NCBI GenBank assembly: GCA_934167965.1
Contig: CAKPMJ010000001.1
Coordinates: forward strand, 186,001 to 250,000
Direction: 5' to 3'
DNA: 64,000 bases
Origin: an uncultured Clostridia bacterium
GTDB lineage: Bacteria > Bacillota > Clostridia > TANB77 > CAG-508
Both the position numbers and the translations under genes were made by a program. Below, piece by piece: positions 63,355 to 64,000 of this stretch. The notes under the pieces were generated by a model. The model saw only the letters and a program-made list of their open reading frames with translations, made no database searches and was not told the DNA's origin. The stretch's first letter is position 1; the number at the start of each line of letters is the position of its first letter.

Positions 63355-64000
63355 CTACCTATACATCATTCCACTATTGGAAATTTTAATTACTAGTGTT
63401 ATTCCAATTATCAATATTGCTGATACAGAGCACAATATACCTAACAATAACTTGAACACTCCTCCCATTTCTTCCAATAACTTTACAATTTTAGTATCTG
63501 CTAATGGCTCAATAATACTTGATGCTATATTGTACATTATAGATAGTGTTGCAAGTCTGATAATTGGCATTATACATATTCCTATTATGATAATTACTCC
63601 AACTACTCCAATTGCATTTTTCAGTATAATTCCACAGCCTAAAATGCTATCAACTGAATCTCCCAGTATTTTTCCAACTACTGGTATTAAACTTGAAACT
63701 GCTGCCTTTGCAGTCTTCGCTGTTATTCCATCTACACTACTTGTTAATGTTCCTTCAAGTGATACAACACCTACAAAAACAGTCAATATTATTCCTAAGA
63801 ACCATACTACACTTGATTTCATAAAACTAGCAAGCTTAGTTATTTGAATTTTATCTGATATTTTTGACACTATAATTAAAACCACTATCATCGATATTAC
63901 AGGCATAATTAATGTTTCTATTATATTTCCAACAAATTCTATAATAAATAATATTATTGGTTCTAACATTCCGCTAGTAACAATACTTCCTGTATATATC
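63355..64000 (-). CDS. spoIIIAE: Stage III sporulation protein AE (partial, N-terminus off window)
   Basis: About 215 C-terminal residues visible, open to the window edge. Multi-pass membrane protein with VVWFLGIILTVFVGVVSLEG, TLTSSVDGITAKTAKAAVSS and LIPVVGKILGDSVDSILGCG, a signature of SpoIIIAE. An internal Met at 63969 is not the start, because the frame stays open upstream (YTGSIVTSG). Confidence 0.93.
   Translation of the reverse strand, partial: IYTGSIVTSGMLEPIILFIIEFVGNIIETLIMPVISMIVVLIIVSKISDKIQITKLASFMKSSVVWFLGIILTVFVGVVSLEGTLTSSVDGITAKTAKAAVSSLIPVVGKILGDSVDSILGCGIILKNAIGVVGVIIIIGICIMPIIRLATLSIMYNIASSIIEPLADTKIVKLLEEMGGVFKLLLGILCSVSAILIIGITLVIKISNSGMMYR

Noticed and set aside
63967..63969. 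ATG at 63969 as the start of spoIIIAE
   Set aside because: The frame stays open to the window edge, and the visible part is only the C-terminal half of a ~400-residue family.

Overview
The window is very AT-rich and reads as a low-GC, anaerobic, endospore-forming member of the Clostridia, probably an uncultured gut-type lineage. Three spore loci support sporulation: the end of a spoIIIA operon (spoIIIAE-AF-AG-AH), a cotJABC coat operon, and dpaB for dipicolinate synthase. A trimeric NADH/ferredoxin [FeFe]-hydrogenase (hydCBA) supports fermentative anaerobic life. Nearly every gene lies on the minus strand. Only the Xer recombinase, dpaB and murC are on the plus strand. Gene density is high, and many transcription units show a sigma-A promoter with a 16-17 bp spacer and a hairpin terminator.

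Layout from the left edge. 1-8.6 kb: a BceRS-BceAB-type antimicrobial peptide sensing and detoxification system, whose ATPase carries a single-base frameshift, preceded by a string of small accessory genes (DUF998, MazG-like, ASCH-Nudix, two paralogous membrane proteins, GNAT-YoaP, DUF1697). 8.7-14.4 kb: a MerR/GyrI regulator with its own 19-bp-spacer promoter, a membrane-flavodoxin fusion, an ABC-2 exporter and a VTT-domain protein. 14.5-18.6 kb: a split spermidine-synthase-like membrane protein, TsaC, and a MATE-cytidylate-kinase-like fusion. 18.7-24.9 kb: a LytTR module, a small alarmone synthetase, XerC/D, an RsmB-type methyltransferase, a CAP protein and DpaB. 24.9-31.2 kb: an SPFH/Tim44-like zinc-ribbon pair, then hydABC. 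31.3-33.9 kb: a phosphoribosyltransferase-NADAR pair and a DUF84 NTPase. 33.9-40.1 kb: an unusual DtxR-fold regulator followed by sufCBDSU and a CDP-alcohol phosphatidyltransferase. 40.1-51 kb: an orphan prepilin-like protein, a LonB-like protease, MtaB, MurC, a subtilase-fold protein without its catalytic triad, and an alpha-amylase. 51-55.3 kb: CopA, CopZ, a DUF2974 hydrolase and TcdA. 55.4-64 kb: cotJCBA, an ECF sigma/beta-propeller anti-sigma pair, metK under a SAM-I riboswitch, a Pr6Pr-like membrane protein and spoIIIAH-AG-AF-AE.

The points most worth following are these. (1) The DtxR-like first gene of the suf operon has lost the family's metal ligands, carries a C-X8-C-X2-C tail, and has a perfect palindrome at its promoter; it is a candidate new Fe-S-responsive Suf regulator. 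(2) Two genes are broken by a +1 frameshift at the same place, an in-frame CGG followed by AAA-AA, in a window where I find only four in-frame CGG codons. This could be recoding at an almost unused codon or a systematic sequence error. (3) There is a PRTase-NADAR operon. (4) There is a catalytically dead subtilase. (5) A large GC-cored inverted repeat lies between sufC and sufB.
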